From positions 682,001 through 746,000 of the forward strand of contig NZ_CP120983.1 of assembly GCF_030719215.1 (NCBI RefSeq): a stretch of DNA of 64,000 nt, given 5' to 3'. Origin of the DNA: Streptomyces sp. Alt3 (lineage in GTDB: Bacteria; Actinomycetota; Actinomycetes; Streptomycetales; Streptomycetaceae). Positions within the stretch are counted from its first letter, which is position 1. Every line of letters begins with the position of its first letter. Positions 51,665 through 59,790 of this stretch are shown here, piece after piece. The translations under genes and the position numbers were made by a program. The notes beneath the pieces are model-generated. The model was not told the origin of the DNA. It made no database searches and saw nothing but the letters and a program-made list of their open reading frames with translations.

Positions 51665-53064
51665 CCGGTACCTCGCTCGGCACCAGCCCGTACCGCAGCT
51701 ACGTCTACGCCTACCCGCACAAGACTGCCTACCGCCCGCTCGCCGGCCACCCCGGAGGACGCCCGCTGCTCGGCGATCTCTGGGCGGCGGAGCGCAAGGA
51801 CGCGCTCTCCCTCTATCTCCACATACCGTTCTGCGAGGTCCGCTGCGGCTTCTGCAATCTGTTCACCCGGATAGGCGCACCGGAGGAACTGACGACGCGC
51901 TACCTCGACGCGCTCGACCGGCAGGCGACCGCGGTCCGGGACGCGCTGGGCGACGACGGACCGGTGCGCTTCGCCTCCGCGGCGTTCGGTGGCGGAACGC
52001 CGACCTTCCTCACTGCCGGTGAGCTGGAGCGTCTCTGTGACATCGCCGAGAAGCGGATGGGCGCCGACCTGAGTGCCGTGCCGCTGTCGGTCGAGACGTC
52101 CCCCTCGACGGCGACGGCGGACCGTCTCGCCGTCCTCGCCGATCGGGGCACCACCCGGATCAGCATCGGCGTGCAGAGCTTCGTCGACGCGGAGGCCAGG
52201 GCCGCGGTCCGTCCGCAGCACCGCTCCGAGGTGGAGGCGGCACTCGGCCGGATCCGTGAGGCCCGCATCCCGGTCCTCAACATCGACCTGATCTACGGCA
52301 TCGAGGGACAGACCGAGGACACCTGGCGCACCTCGCTGGACGCCGCCCTGGCCTGGAGCCCGGAGGAGCTGTACCTCTACCCGTTGTACGTACGCCCGCT
52401 GACCGGCCTCGGGCGGCTGGGGACGGGAGCGGACGGGCCGGACGCCGCCTGGGACGAACAACGGCTGCGGCTGTACCGCGCGGGCCGTGATCATCTCCTG
52501 GCCCATGGATACGAGCAGGTGTCGATGCGGATGTTCCGCCGCGTGGACGCCCCGCCCGCAGGTCCCGACGACTACGCCTGCCAGACCGACGGCATGATCG
52601 GGCTCGGCTGCGGGGCACGCTCGTACACCTCCTCCTTGCACTACTCCTTCGACTACGCGGTGGAGATGCGCGAGATACGGGGCATCATCGACGGCTTCAC
52701 CACCACCACGGACTTCTCCCGGGCGGAGGTCGGCCGCTACGTCGACGGCTGCGAGGCGCGCCGACGCCACCTCCTGCAGTCACTGCTCCAGGCCGAGGGC
52801 ATGCGCTCCGCCGAATACCGCGAGCGCTTCGGGTCGGACCCGTACGAGGACTTCCCCGCCGAGCTGGAGCTGTTCGCGGCTCGCGGCTGGCTGGACGATT
52901 CGGCGTCCGGCGGCTCGGCGTCCGGCCACTCGGTGGCCGGACGTTCAGCGGCTCCTGACCTGCTGCGTCTCTCCCCCGAGGGCCTGGCCCACTCCGACGC
53001 GCTCGGCCCTGAGCTGTTCTCCCCGGCGGTCCGGGCCGCGATGGCCGCCTACGAGGCGAAGTGA
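51661..53064 (+). CDS. STM4012-family radical SAM protein (HemN-like)
   Basis: 467-residue radical SAM enzyme. The 4Fe-4S motif is HIPFCEVRCGFCNLF (Cys58, Cys62, Cys65). The HemN-like order continues with AFGGGTPTFLTAGELERL, SVETSPSTATADRLAVLADRGTTRISIGVQSFVDAEARA, NIDLIYGIEGQTEDTWRTSL and a C-terminal domain resembling the HemW/HemN wing (YACQTDGMIGLGCGARSYTSSLHYSF). Similar to HemW-type proteins, but part of the STM4011-4015 set. ATG overlaps the preceding stop (ATGA). Near the C-terminus a Ser/Gly-rich insertion (SGGSASGHSVAGRSAA) is probably a lineage addition. Confidence 0.87.
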   Translation: MTGTSLGTSPYRSYVYAYPHKTAYRPLAGHPGGRPLLGDLWAAERKDALSLYLHIPFCEVRCGFCNLFTRIGAPEELTTRYLDALDRQATAVRDALGDDGPVRFASAAFGGGTPTFLTAGELERLCDIAEKRMGADLSAVPLSVETSPSTATADRLAVLADRGTTRISIGVQSFVDAEARAAVRPQHRSEVEAALGRIREARIPVLNIDLIYGIEGQTEDTWRTSLDAALAWSPEELYLYPLYVRPLTGLGRLGTGADGPDAAWDEQRLRLYRAGRDHLLAHGYEQVSMRMFRRVDAPPAGPDDYACQTDGMIGLGCGARSYTSSLHYSFDYAVEMREIRGIIDGFTTTTDFSRAEVGRYVDGCEARRRHLLQSLLQAEGMRSAEYRERFGSDPYEDFPAELELFAARGWLDDSASGGSASGHSVAGRSAAPDLLRLSPEGLAHSDALGPELFSPAVRAAMAAYEAK

Positions 53065-54077
53065 GCCGTCCCATGAACACGGACCTGACCGTTCTCTACC
53101 GGGGTCCGCTGGCCTCGTGCGACTACGACTGCCCCTACTGCCCGTTCGCCAAGCGGCGCGACACCGGGGAGCAGTTGCGGAATGACCGGGCGGCCCTGGA
53201 GCGGTTCACCGCGTGGGCCGCCGCACGGACCGGTGGCCGGCTGTCCGTGCTGTTCACCCCCTGGGGGGAGGGCCTGGTGCGGTCCTGGTACAGGAGGGCG
53301 CTCGTCGAGATGTCCCGGCTGCCCCATGTCAGCCGGGTCGCCATCCAGACCAACCTCAGCTGCCGCACCGGCTGGCTGGCCGAGGCGGACCGCGACAAGG
53401 TCGCCCTGTGGTGCACCTACCATCCCGGTCAGACGCCGTACGAGCGGTTCCTCGCCCGGTGCCGGGAGCTCACGGCCCTCGGGGTGCGTCACAGCGTCGG
53501 GATCGTCGGTCTCGACGAACACCTAGAGGAGGCCCGGCGTCTGCGTTCGGCGCTGCCGCCCGAGGTGTATCTCTGGGTCAACGCCGCCGAGGGGCACACC
53601 TATACGGACGAGCAGGCGGACCGCTGGACGGCCCTGGACCCGCTGTTCCCGTACAGCAGGCACCCGCACCGCTCCGCCGGGCTGCCCTGCCGGACCGGCG
53701 AGTCGGTCGTGTCCGTGGACGGTGACGGGACGGTGCGCCGCTGCCACTTCGTCCGTGCCGAGCTGGGCAATCTCTACGACGGCAGCTACCGGGACGCGCT
53801 CGGCCCGCGCGGCTGCCCGCTCGATGTGTGCGACTGCCACATCGGCTATGTGCACCTGGAGACGCTGCCGTTGTACGACGTCTTCGCGGGCGGAGTGCTG
53901 GAGCGGATACCCGCGGACCCGGCGCGGGTGCTCGCGGACCCGGCACAGGTGCTCGCGCGCCCTGCACTGGTGCCCGTCTGCACGCCCTCACCCGCCGGAC
54001 CGGTGCCGGCAGCCGCTCCGGACGGACCCGTGTCACCAGGCCCGTCCCGGAGTCTGCTCCCGTTCGTCGGCCGCTGA
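53061..54077 (+). CDS. STM4011-family radical SAM protein
   Basis: 338-residue radical SAM enzyme, last gene of the operon. N-terminal cluster motif LASCDYDCPYCPFAKRR (Cys20, Cys24, Cys27) followed by a partial barrel: LFTPWGEGLVRSWYRRAL, VAIQTNLSCRTGWLA, LWCTYHPGQTPYERF, LWVNAAEG. The C-terminal part carries further cysteines (GLPCRTG, VRRCHFVRAELGNLYDG, GCPLDVCDCHIGYVH) arranged like a SPASM/auxiliary iron-sulfur domain. The final about 50 residues are Pro/Ala-rich. GTG 53061 overlaps the previous stop (GTGA); ATG 53073 is an alternative. Confidence 0.87.
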   Translation: MSRPMNTDLTVLYRGPLASCDYDCPYCPFAKRRDTGEQLRNDRAALERFTAWAAARTGGRLSVLFTPWGEGLVRSWYRRALVEMSRLPHVSRVAIQTNLSCRTGWLAEADRDKVALWCTYHPGQTPYERFLARCRELTALGVRHSVGIVGLDEHLEEARRLRSALPPEVYLWVNAAEGHTYTDEQADRWTALDPLFPYSRHPHRSAGLPCRTGESVVSVDGDGTVRRCHFVRAELGNLYDGSYRDALGPRGCPLDVCDCHIGYVHLETLPLYDVFAGGVLERIPADPARVLADPAQVLARPALVPVCTPSPAGPVPAAAPDGPVSPGPSRSLLPFVGR

Positions 54078-54146
54078 CGGGAAGCGTCGGGGTCCGACAG
54101 CCCCGGAGGGTCGGCGGAGTCCGACGAGGCGCCGGGTTCCGCGCGG

Positions 54147-54974
54147 TCAGAGCGGCAGCAGGTCGGGGCGCTTGGCCTCGACGTGGTCACCCGAGGACTC
54201 CCCGCGCAGCCTGCGGCCGATCCACGGGACCAGGTACTCCCGCGCCCACTGGATGTCGTCCCGCCGCACCTCCAGCGTCCCGCGCTGAGCCTGCGGGGGC
54301 CACACCTGGTCGGGGTCGGCCGGCACGTCGAGGCCGAGGACCTGGGCGGCGCGCAGCGCGACCCGGGTGTGTCCCTCCGCCGAGAGGTGCAGCCGGTCGT
54401 TGTCCCAGGCCCGCCTGTCCTGCACGGACCGCAGGGACCACAGGTCCAGGACCGGGCAGTCGTAACGGTCGGCGATCGACCGGACGTGCGCGGTGTACAT
54501 GGCGATCTTGCCCCGCAGGTGCTTGAGGACAGGGATGCCACGGGTGTCGAAGCCGGTGGTGACCAAGACGGTACCGACCGATTGCGTCAGGTCGGCCACC
54601 GCACGCTCGAAGCGTTCGGCCACGTCGTCCGGGTCGGAACCGGGACGGAGGATGTCGTTGCCGCCCGCGCAGAAGCTCACCAGATCAGGTGCCAGCTCCT
54701 TGGCGCGGGGGACCTGTTCCTCGACTATCTGGTCGAGGAGGCGTCCGCGTACGGCGAGATTGGCGTACCGGAAATTCCCGTGCGGGTCGTCCACGGGCCC
54801 GACCATCGCATCGGGGACCGGGAGCTGGTCCGCGAGGAGGACCGCGAACCGGTCCGCCCAGCCGACGAGGGTCCCGCCGGGGCCGGGGTCTCCGACGCCC
54901 TCGGTGAAGCTGTCGCCGATCGCCGCGTACGACCCGATGATGCCTCGTCTGTTGTTTCTCGAATCGTCTGCCAC
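54147..54974 (-). CDS. SGNH/GDSL hydrolase
   Basis: 275-residue cytoplasmic esterase-type hydrolase. SGNH blocks: AAIGDSFTEGVGDP (nucleophile Ser in GDS), YANLAVRGRLLDQIV, LVSFCAGGNDILRPG, and DRLHLSAEGHTRVALRA (catalytic Asp and His). GTG 54974; no strong ribosome-binding site, so possibly leaderless. Convergent with the STM4011-like operon, so not part of it. Substrate unknown. Confidence 0.88.
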   Translation of the reverse strand: MADDSRNNRRGIIGSYAAIGDSFTEGVGDPGPGGTLVGWADRFAVLLADQLPVPDAMVGPVDDPHGNFRYANLAVRGRLLDQIVEEQVPRAKELAPDLVSFCAGGNDILRPGSDPDDVAERFERAVADLTQSVGTVLVTTGFDTRGIPVLKHLRGKIAMYTAHVRSIADRYDCPVLDLWSLRSVQDRRAWDNDRLHLSAEGHTRVALRAAQVLGLDVPADPDQVWPPQAQRGTLEVRRDDIQWAREYLVPWIGRRLRGESSGDHVEAKRPDLLPL

Positions 54975-55078
54975 AAGGGCTTATCTTGCACCTTCGAATG
55001 TGACCTACGCGACCGTAATAAGGGGTTGACGGTTGGTGAGAAAGACCACCCGGTCAGTTTTTGGTAAAGCAGGAATAA

Positions 55079-55116
55079 GGAGAGGGGCGGTGCGCCCCGG
55101 CGCACCGCCCCTCTCC
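55079..55116 (-). terminator. Terminator after the LysM/M23 peptidase gene
   Basis: Perfect 18-bp inverted repeat (55079-55096 and 55099-55116; arms beginning GGAGAGGGGCGGTGCGCC) with a minimal loop, 21 bases after the peptidase stop. On the minus strand it is followed by TTATTCC, a short T-rich tail. Confidence 0.9.
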
Positions 55117-55137
55117 TCGACCCTCAGGTGGTGTGCC

Positions 55138-56040
55138 TCAGACGGACACGCCGTGCGAGCGCAGGTAGGCGATCGGGTCGACGTCCGAGCCGTAGCTCGG
55201 ACCGGTCCGGACCTCGAAGTGGAGGTGCGGGCCGGTGGAGTTGCCGGTGGAGCCGGAGAGGCCGATCTGCTGGCCGCCGGTGACGGTCTGGCCGGTCGAG
55301 ACCTCGAGCGAGGACAGGTGGGCGTACTGCGAGTACATCCCGTCGCTGTGCTGGATGACGACCTCGTTGCCGTACGAGCCGCTCCAGCCGGCGGACACCA
55401 CGGTGCCATCGCCGATGGACCGGACGCTGGTGCCGGAGGCCGCCTGGAAGTCGGAGCCGGTGTGGTAGCCGCTGGACCAGCTGGCGCCGGAGGCGCGGTA
55501 CTGGGTGGTGACGTTGGGGTTCTCGACCGGAGTGGTCCAGCCGGAGGCGGTGCTCTCCGACGCGCTGGAGTCGGCGGTCTTCGCGGCGGCCTCCTGGGCC
55601 GGGGCCGGAGCCTTCTCGGCCGGGGCGGACTTCTTCGCCGTCGACGGGGCTGCCTTGGAGGGTGCGGCCTCCGAGGAGCCGGACGCCTTGGCGCCGAGCG
55701 TCAGCTTCATGCCCGGGAGGATCAGGCTCGGGTTCTCGCCGACGACGTCACGGTTGTCCTTGTACAGCTTCTGCCAGCCGCCCTTGACCTCGTGGTCGGC
55801 AGCGATCTTGGCCAGGTAGTCACCGGAGACCACGGAGTAGGTCTTCGGGGAGCTCTTCGCCGCCGAGGCGGGAGCGCTCTGGGCCGCGACGGACTTGGCC
55901 GGAGCCGCCTGCTCGGCGGCGTGGGCGCCGGTGGCGCCGATCAGCGGGAGGGCGAGAACGGCGCCACCGGTCCCCGCGGCAAGGACGCCTCGGGAGATCG
56001 GGCCGGTCTTCGTACGACGGTGCTTGCCTTTTGCGGGCAT
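55138..56040 (-). CDS. Secreted LysM / M23 peptidoglycan peptidase
   Basis: 300-residue exported cell-wall enzyme. Signal peptide (KTGPISRGVLAAGTGGAVLALPLIGATGAHA), a LysM domain (TYSVVSGDYLAKIAADHEVKGGWQKLYKDNRDVVGENPSLILPGMKLTL), an Ala/Pro/Lys linker, and a C-terminal M23 metallopeptidase domain with zinc-site motifs YHTGSDFQA and GPHLHFEVR, and HSDGMYSQYAHL. It should cleave stem-peptide cross-links in peptidoglycan during growth or germination. ATG 56040 has GAGAGG nine bases upstream. The long leader carries a c-di-AMP riboswitch, so expression is tied to that second messenger. Confidence 0.93.
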   Translation of the reverse strand: MPAKGKHRRTKTGPISRGVLAAGTGGAVLALPLIGATGAHAAEQAAPAKSVAAQSAPASAAKSSPKTYSVVSGDYLAKIAADHEVKGGWQKLYKDNRDVVGENPSLILPGMKLTLGAKASGSSEAAPSKAAPSTAKKSAPAEKAPAPAQEAAAKTADSSASESTASGWTTPVENPNVTTQYRASGASWSSGYHTGSDFQAASGTSVRSIGDGTVVSAGWSGSYGNEVVIQHSDGMYSQYAHLSSLEVSTGQTVTGGQQIGLSGSTGNSTGPHLHFEVRTGPSYGSDVDPIAYLRSHGVSV

Positions 56041-56057
56041 GGGGGATTTCCTCTCCG

Positions 56058-56236
56058 GCGCCTGCGAGGTGAGCTGTCGGGTTCGGACTGGAGATGCCCG
56101 GCCGCACTAAGTGCGACTTGACCCCAAGCCGTGCCGGATCGCTCCGGACGGCGGCCTACCTGGTTCCCCCGCTCCTGCCACACGTGAGTCGGTGCGGATT
56201 CCGGGCGGCGGCAGGATTAGGCGTTCCGTCCGGATT
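56058..56236 (-). promoter_or_regulatory. c-di-AMP riboswitch (ydaO/yuaA class)
   Basis: The leader of the LysM/M23 gene, read on the minus strand, contains the conserved blocks in order: GGAACGCCTAATCCTGCCGC near the 5' end, GGGGGAACCAGGT, GGGGTCAAG, and the highly conserved 3' block CCGAACCCGACAGC followed by TCACCTCGCAGGCG. These are the ydaO/yuaA consensus elements. In Streptomyces this class precedes resuscitation-promoting-factor and LysM/M23 genes and represses them when c-di-AMP is high. The element ends about 20 bases before the start codon. Confidence 0.88.
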
Positions 56237-56617
56237 GATGGTGACCGTAAGCGAGCCGGGATGCTGCGAACAAGCCGCCGATTGCGAACCGGAATCCACG
56301 CTTCATTTCCGTCGCGGAATTCCCGTCACACTCCGTGGATTACGGATCTTGGCTTTCCGCGCGGGGTCCGGAATACCCATCGGCACGTTCACCACACACC
56401 GTCACGGATATGATCCCGCTCACCCGCCTCACCTCATCTCCCTTACAAGCAGGGCATGTTCTATTAAATGCAGCAATACGGACATGTCGCCGCTCCTCCC
56501 GCCCGATGACCCGCCGCCTCCATGACCGAGACGGTTGCCTGATGCAGCCATGTCGTATCGTCGCGAGCGTGCCCCCGTCGGCGAGCGGCGCCGACGCCCG
56601 ACACTCCAGGAGCCCTT
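56237..56617. other. Intergenic upstream of the riboswitch and phosphatase gene
   Basis: No gene is supported. The stretch is AT-richer than average (for example TTCTATTAAATGCAG near 56458-56472) and should hold the divergent promoters for the riboswitch-led peptidase transcript and the phosphatase gene; no confident -35/-10 pair was found. Confidence 0.4.
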
Positions 56618-57442
56618 GTGACGCAGCTGCCAGAGGTCCCGCCGGCCGGCCACGGACCCAAGGACGTCGCCCTGACCGGCGTCCGCAACTTCCGCGATGT
56701 CGGCGGGCTTCCGACCGTGGACGGCCGCACCGTGCGCCACGGGCGGCTCTACCGCAGCGGTCACCTCGCGAACGCCACCGAGGCCGACGCCTCGTTCCTC
56801 GCCGGGCTCGGCCTGCACACCATCTTCGATTTCCGCAATGCCGCCGACCACAAGCTGGACGGCCTCGACGTGGAGCTGCCGGGCGTCCGGAATGTCAGCA
56901 TTCCTCTTTCGGACCCGGCCGACGGCGCCGAGTTCTGGCGGCTGGTGCGCGACGGGAACATCCAGCAGTTGCGCTCGATCCTGGCGGACGGCAAGGGCAC
57001 GGAGCGGATGGTCGCCTCGTACCGCTCGATCATCAAGGACCGCACCGCCGAACACAGCCGCGTGCTCCACGCGCTGGCGGAGGACAGCGTGCCGGCACTG
57101 ATGCACTGCGCGGCGGGCAAGGACCGCGCGGGCCTCTCGATCGCGGTCGCGCTGCTGGCGGTCGGTGTCGAGAAGGAGGCGATCGAGGCCGACTACCTCA
57201 AGTCGAACGACGCGCACCGCCGCTACAAGGTCCGGCGCAGCGACACCTCGCCGGTGGGGATGTCCGACGAGGTGATGGAACTGCTCGACCCGCTCTTCGG
57301 AGCAGAGGCCGAATACCTGGCCGCGGCGTTCTCGACCATCGAGGAGGTCTGGGGCAGCACCGACCGCTACCTCCTCGATGGGCTGAAGATCAGCCCGGAG
57401 ACCCGCGCGAAGCTGCGCGAGCGGCTCGTCGAGGACGCGTGA
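56618..57442 (+). CDS. Tyrosine-protein phosphatase (PtpB-like, Y_phosphatase3)
   Basis: 274-residue phosphatase of the MptpB type. The active site P-loop is MHCAAGKDRAGLSIA (Cys nucleophile, HCxxGKDR form), characteristic of atypical phosphatases that can also act on phosphoinositides. Other blocks: LTGVRNFRDVGGLPTVDGRTVRHGRLYRSGHL and GLGLHTIFDFRNAADH, with the C-terminal DPLFGAEAEYLAAAFSTIEEVWGS. Cytoplasmic. GTG 56618 with AGGAG upstream. Target unknown. Confidence 0.92.
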   Translation: MTQLPEVPPAGHGPKDVALTGVRNFRDVGGLPTVDGRTVRHGRLYRSGHLANATEADASFLAGLGLHTIFDFRNAADHKLDGLDVELPGVRNVSIPLSDPADGAEFWRLVRDGNIQQLRSILADGKGTERMVASYRSIIKDRTAEHSRVLHALAEDSVPALMHCAAGKDRAGLSIAVALLAVGVEKEAIEADYLKSNDAHRRYKVRRSDTSPVGMSDEVMELLDPLFGAEAEYLAAAFSTIEEVWGSTDRYLLDGLKISPETRAKLRERLVEDA

Positions 57443-57451
57443 GCCCGAGGC

Positions 57452-57625
57452 TCAGCCCTTTCCGGCGACCGTGAAGAGGAGGAAGAGGAAGGCCGCGACG
57501 ACGTGTCCGGCCACCAGATAGGCGAAGAGCCGGATCACGACACCACGGGGCATCCGCCGCTCCTGGGTGTCCGCGCTCTTCGGCCGGCGCGGGGTGAGGG
57601 GGTCGTAGTGCTCCGAATCGGACAT
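57452..57625 (-). CDS. Small membrane protein (DUF6126-like)
   Basis: 57 residues: a charged N-terminus (SDSEHYDPLTPRRPKSADTQ, then ERRMPRGVVIR), followed by a single hydrophobic helix (LFAYLVAGHVVAAFLFLLFTVAGKG) to the end. AGAGG lies six bases before the ATG at 57625. It follows the XRE-cupin gene by 92 bases on the same strand. A small hydrophobic protein after a DNA-binding protein is also found at the end of the S. coelicolor hopanoid cluster (remembered as SCO6770/SCO6771), so it belongs to a conserved pair. Confidence 0.75.
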   Translation of the reverse strand: MSDSEHYDPLTPRRPKSADTQERRMPRGVVIRLFAYLVAGHVVAAFLFLLFTVAGKG

Positions 57626-57717
57626 GTCAGTCCTCTCTCCCGGCCTGCCGGGCCGGGGTGTCGGTCGGGGTTGCGGTCCGCGTGACGAAGGTGTCGCACG
57701 GCGTGGGGCTCGCCGGA

Positions 57718-58335
57718 TCAGAGCCGGTGGGCCCCGCCGCCGAGGCAGAGGTCGGTGGTCGGGCTCTGCAGCAGCGTGTGGACGAACAGCAGGCGCGCCC
57801 CACCGATGTCGAGCGCCGCGATCCGGTGCGGGGTGAGTGAGTCGAAGTGCGCGCTGTCACCCGGGTCGAGGTCGTGCACGGTGTCCCCGAGCACGACACG
57901 CAGCCGGCCGTCGAGGACGTACAGCCACTCCTCTCCGGGATGGACGCGGACGAGGTCTCCCTCGGTGCCGTAGGGGACCCGCACCCGCAGTGCCTGCATG
58001 GCACGGCCCGAGCCGCCGGCCTGGCGGTAGAGCCAGCCGCCGCCTTCGGTGCCGCCCACACCCTCGAGCGGGCCGCCGCGGACGATCGCGTCACGTTCGG
58101 GCGGGATCTCGCCCAGGAGCTCGGAGACGGTCGTACCGTAGACGCGGGCGAGGCCCAGCAGCATCGGCAGCGAGGGCTGCCTCCGGCCCGTTTCGAGCCG
58201 GGAGAGGTGGGCCGGGGAGAGTCCCGCCCGCCCGGCCGCGGCCTCCAGGGTGAGGCCACGGTTGCGGCGCAGGTCGCGCAGGCGTGGCGCGATCCCGGGA
58301 AGCTCGTCGGCACTCCCACCGTCAGGAGGATTCAT
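57718..58335 (-). CDS. XRE-family regulator with cupin domain, hopanoid-cluster associated
   Basis: 205 residues. HTH: RLRDLRRNRGLTLEAAAGRAGLSPAHLSRLETGRRQPSLPMLLGLARVYG (about 18-67). Cupin: VRVHPGEEWLYVLDGRLRVVLGDTVHDLDPGDSAHFDSLTPHRI (about 128-172). Two 15-bp palindromes lie 20 bp apart just upstream, a classic autoregulatory layout. The ATG at 58335 has GGAGG only one base away, too close, so the message may be leaderless. Immediately after the hopanoid aminotransferase gene; a role in hopanoid or linked membrane control is inferred from synteny. Confidence 0.88.
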   Translation of the reverse strand: MNPPDGGSADELPGIAPRLRDLRRNRGLTLEAAAGRAGLSPAHLSRLETGRRQPSLPMLLGLARVYGTTVSELLGEIPPERDAIVRGGPLEGVGGTEGGGWLYRQAGGSGRAMQALRVRVPYGTEGDLVRVHPGEEWLYVLDGRLRVVLGDTVHDLDPGDSAHFDSLTPHRIAALDIGGARLLFVHTLLQSPTTDLCLGGGAHRL

Positions 58336-58355
58336 GCCTCCATTGAGCCAGCATC

Positions 58356-58390
58356 TTTCCTCGGAGGCAAATAAGTTGCCTCCGAGGCAA
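58356..58390. promoter_or_regulatory. Twin 15-bp palindromic operators upstream of XRE-cupin
   Basis: TTTCCTCGGAGGCAA (58356-58370, one mismatch) and TTGCCTCCGAGGCAA (58376-58390, perfect arms around a central base) have centres exactly 20 bp apart, two helical turns. On the minus strand the TTGCCT and CTCAAT hexamers are spaced 17 bp, so the sites overlap a candidate promoter. The same DNA can fold into a 12-bp hairpin that could end the aminotransferase transcript. Confidence 0.75.
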
Positions 58391-58395
58391 AATCC

Positions 58396-59790
58396 TCAGC
58401 GGTTGGCGACCGCCTGCTTCACCAGGGTCCTGCCGAAGTCCCACATCAGCCCACCCCCACTGTGCGCGTCGTCCATGACTGCGGTGAAGGCGGTCACGAA
58501 ACGATCGACCTCCGGCTCCCCGATGACCAGCGGCGGGATCAGCTTGATCACCTCCAGGTGATCACCGGAGACCTGGGTGAGGATCCGGTGCTTCTGCAGC
58601 AGCGGCACCACGACCATCTGCGCGAAGAGGCCCTTGCGGGCGGCCTGCAGCATCGCCCACCGGCTTCGGAGCCTGAGAGAGGAGGGCCGGCCGAACTCGA
58701 TGCCGATCATCAGCCCTCGTCCGCGGACCTCGTGCAGCAGTTCGTAGCGTCCGACGAGCGCGGCGAGGCGTTCGCGCAGCAGGTCACCGGTGCGACGGGC
58801 GTTCGCGACGGTCTCCTCCTCCTCCATCACCGCGAGGACGGCCAGCCCGGCGGCCATGGCCTGCGCGTTGGATCCGAAGCTCGCCGAGTGGACCAGGACT
58901 CGGTCCATGGACGAGTAGACGCGCTTGAAGATCCAGTCCTTCCCGAGAGTCGCGCCGACCGGCACGTAGCCGCCGGACAGGGCCTTGGCGACGCAGAGCA
59001 GATCGGGCTCGACCCCCTCCTCGTGCTGGTAGGCGTAGAAGTCTCCGGTCCTGCCCAGCCCGGTCTGCACCTCGTCCACGATGAGTACGGCCTTGTGCCG
59101 GTGCAGCAGCTCCTGTGCCTCCCGCAGGAAACCGGGGGGTGAGGTGTGGACGCCCTTGCCCTGGATCGGCTCGACGACGAGCCCGGCGACGTCGCCACGC
59201 TTCAGCTCGCGTCGCAGCGCGTCCAGGTCGCCGAGCGCGATGGCCGTGTCGGGCAGCAGAGGCGCGAATCCGTCCCGGAAGCCCTTCTCGCCGTTGACGG
59301 AGAGCGAGCCGGTCGTCAGCCCGTGGAAGGCGTGGTCGCAGTAGAGGATCCGCGGCTTGCCCGTGGCGTACCGGGCGAACTTCAGGGCGGTCTCGACCGC
59401 CTCGGTGCCACTGTTCCCGAAGAACACCCGGTCCATGTGCGGGCTGTGGGCGAGCAGCTTCTCCGCCAGCAGTCCGGGCAGCGGCTGGCAGTCGAACCGG
59501 GTGAGGTCGGCCGTCGAGGCGTCCAGGACGTCATGGAGCGCCCGGCGTACGACGGGGTGGTGCCTGCCGAGACCCATCACGCCGAAGCCGGCGAGCATGT
59601 CGAGGTACTCGTTGCCGTCCGCGTCCCAGAAGTACGCGCCCTCCGCACGCTCGTAGACCTTGTCGAATCCGAGGGTGTGGAGCATCCGTGGCAGCTGGTG
59701 GTTCAGGTGCCGGGTGTGCAGTTCGTAGCGTTCGGCGCCCCGTTCCTCGAGGAGCCGTGCCAGGTCGAAGCCCTGCGATCGGTCCTTCAC
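58396..59790 (-). CDS. Class III aminotransferase of the hopanoid cluster
   Basis: 464-residue PLP enzyme. [48 protein letters not shown]; the PLP-binding Asp in [18 protein letters not shown]; and the Schiff-base Lys in [15 protein letters not shown]. In hopanoid clusters this gene supplies the amino group of aminobacteriohopanetriol (HpnO-like role), here inferred from position. It overlaps dxs by four bases (ATGA) and is the last enzyme of the leftward operon. Confidence 0.88.
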   Translation of the reverse strand: MKDRSQGFDLARLLEERGAERYELHTRHLNHQLPRMLHTLGFDKVYERAEGAYFWDADGNEYLDMLAGFGVMGLGRHHPVVRRALHDVLDASTADLTRFDCQPLPGLLAEKLLAHSPHMDRVFFGNSGTEAVETALKFARYATGKPRILYCDHAFHGLTTGSLSVNGEKGFRDGFAPLLPDTAIALGDLDALRRELKRGDVAGLVVEPIQGKGVHTSPPGFLREAQELLHRHKAVLIVDEVQTGLGRTGDFYAYQHEEGVEPDLLCVAKALSGGYVPVGATLGKDWIFKRVYSSMDRVLVHSASFGSNAQAMAAGLAVLAVMEEEETVANARRTGDLLRERLAALVGRYELLHEVRGRGLMIGIEFGRPSSLRLRSRWAMLQAARKGLFAQMVVVPLLQKHRILTQVSGDHLEVIKLIPPLVIGEPEVDRFVTAFTAVMDDAHSGGGLMWDFGRTLVKQAVANR

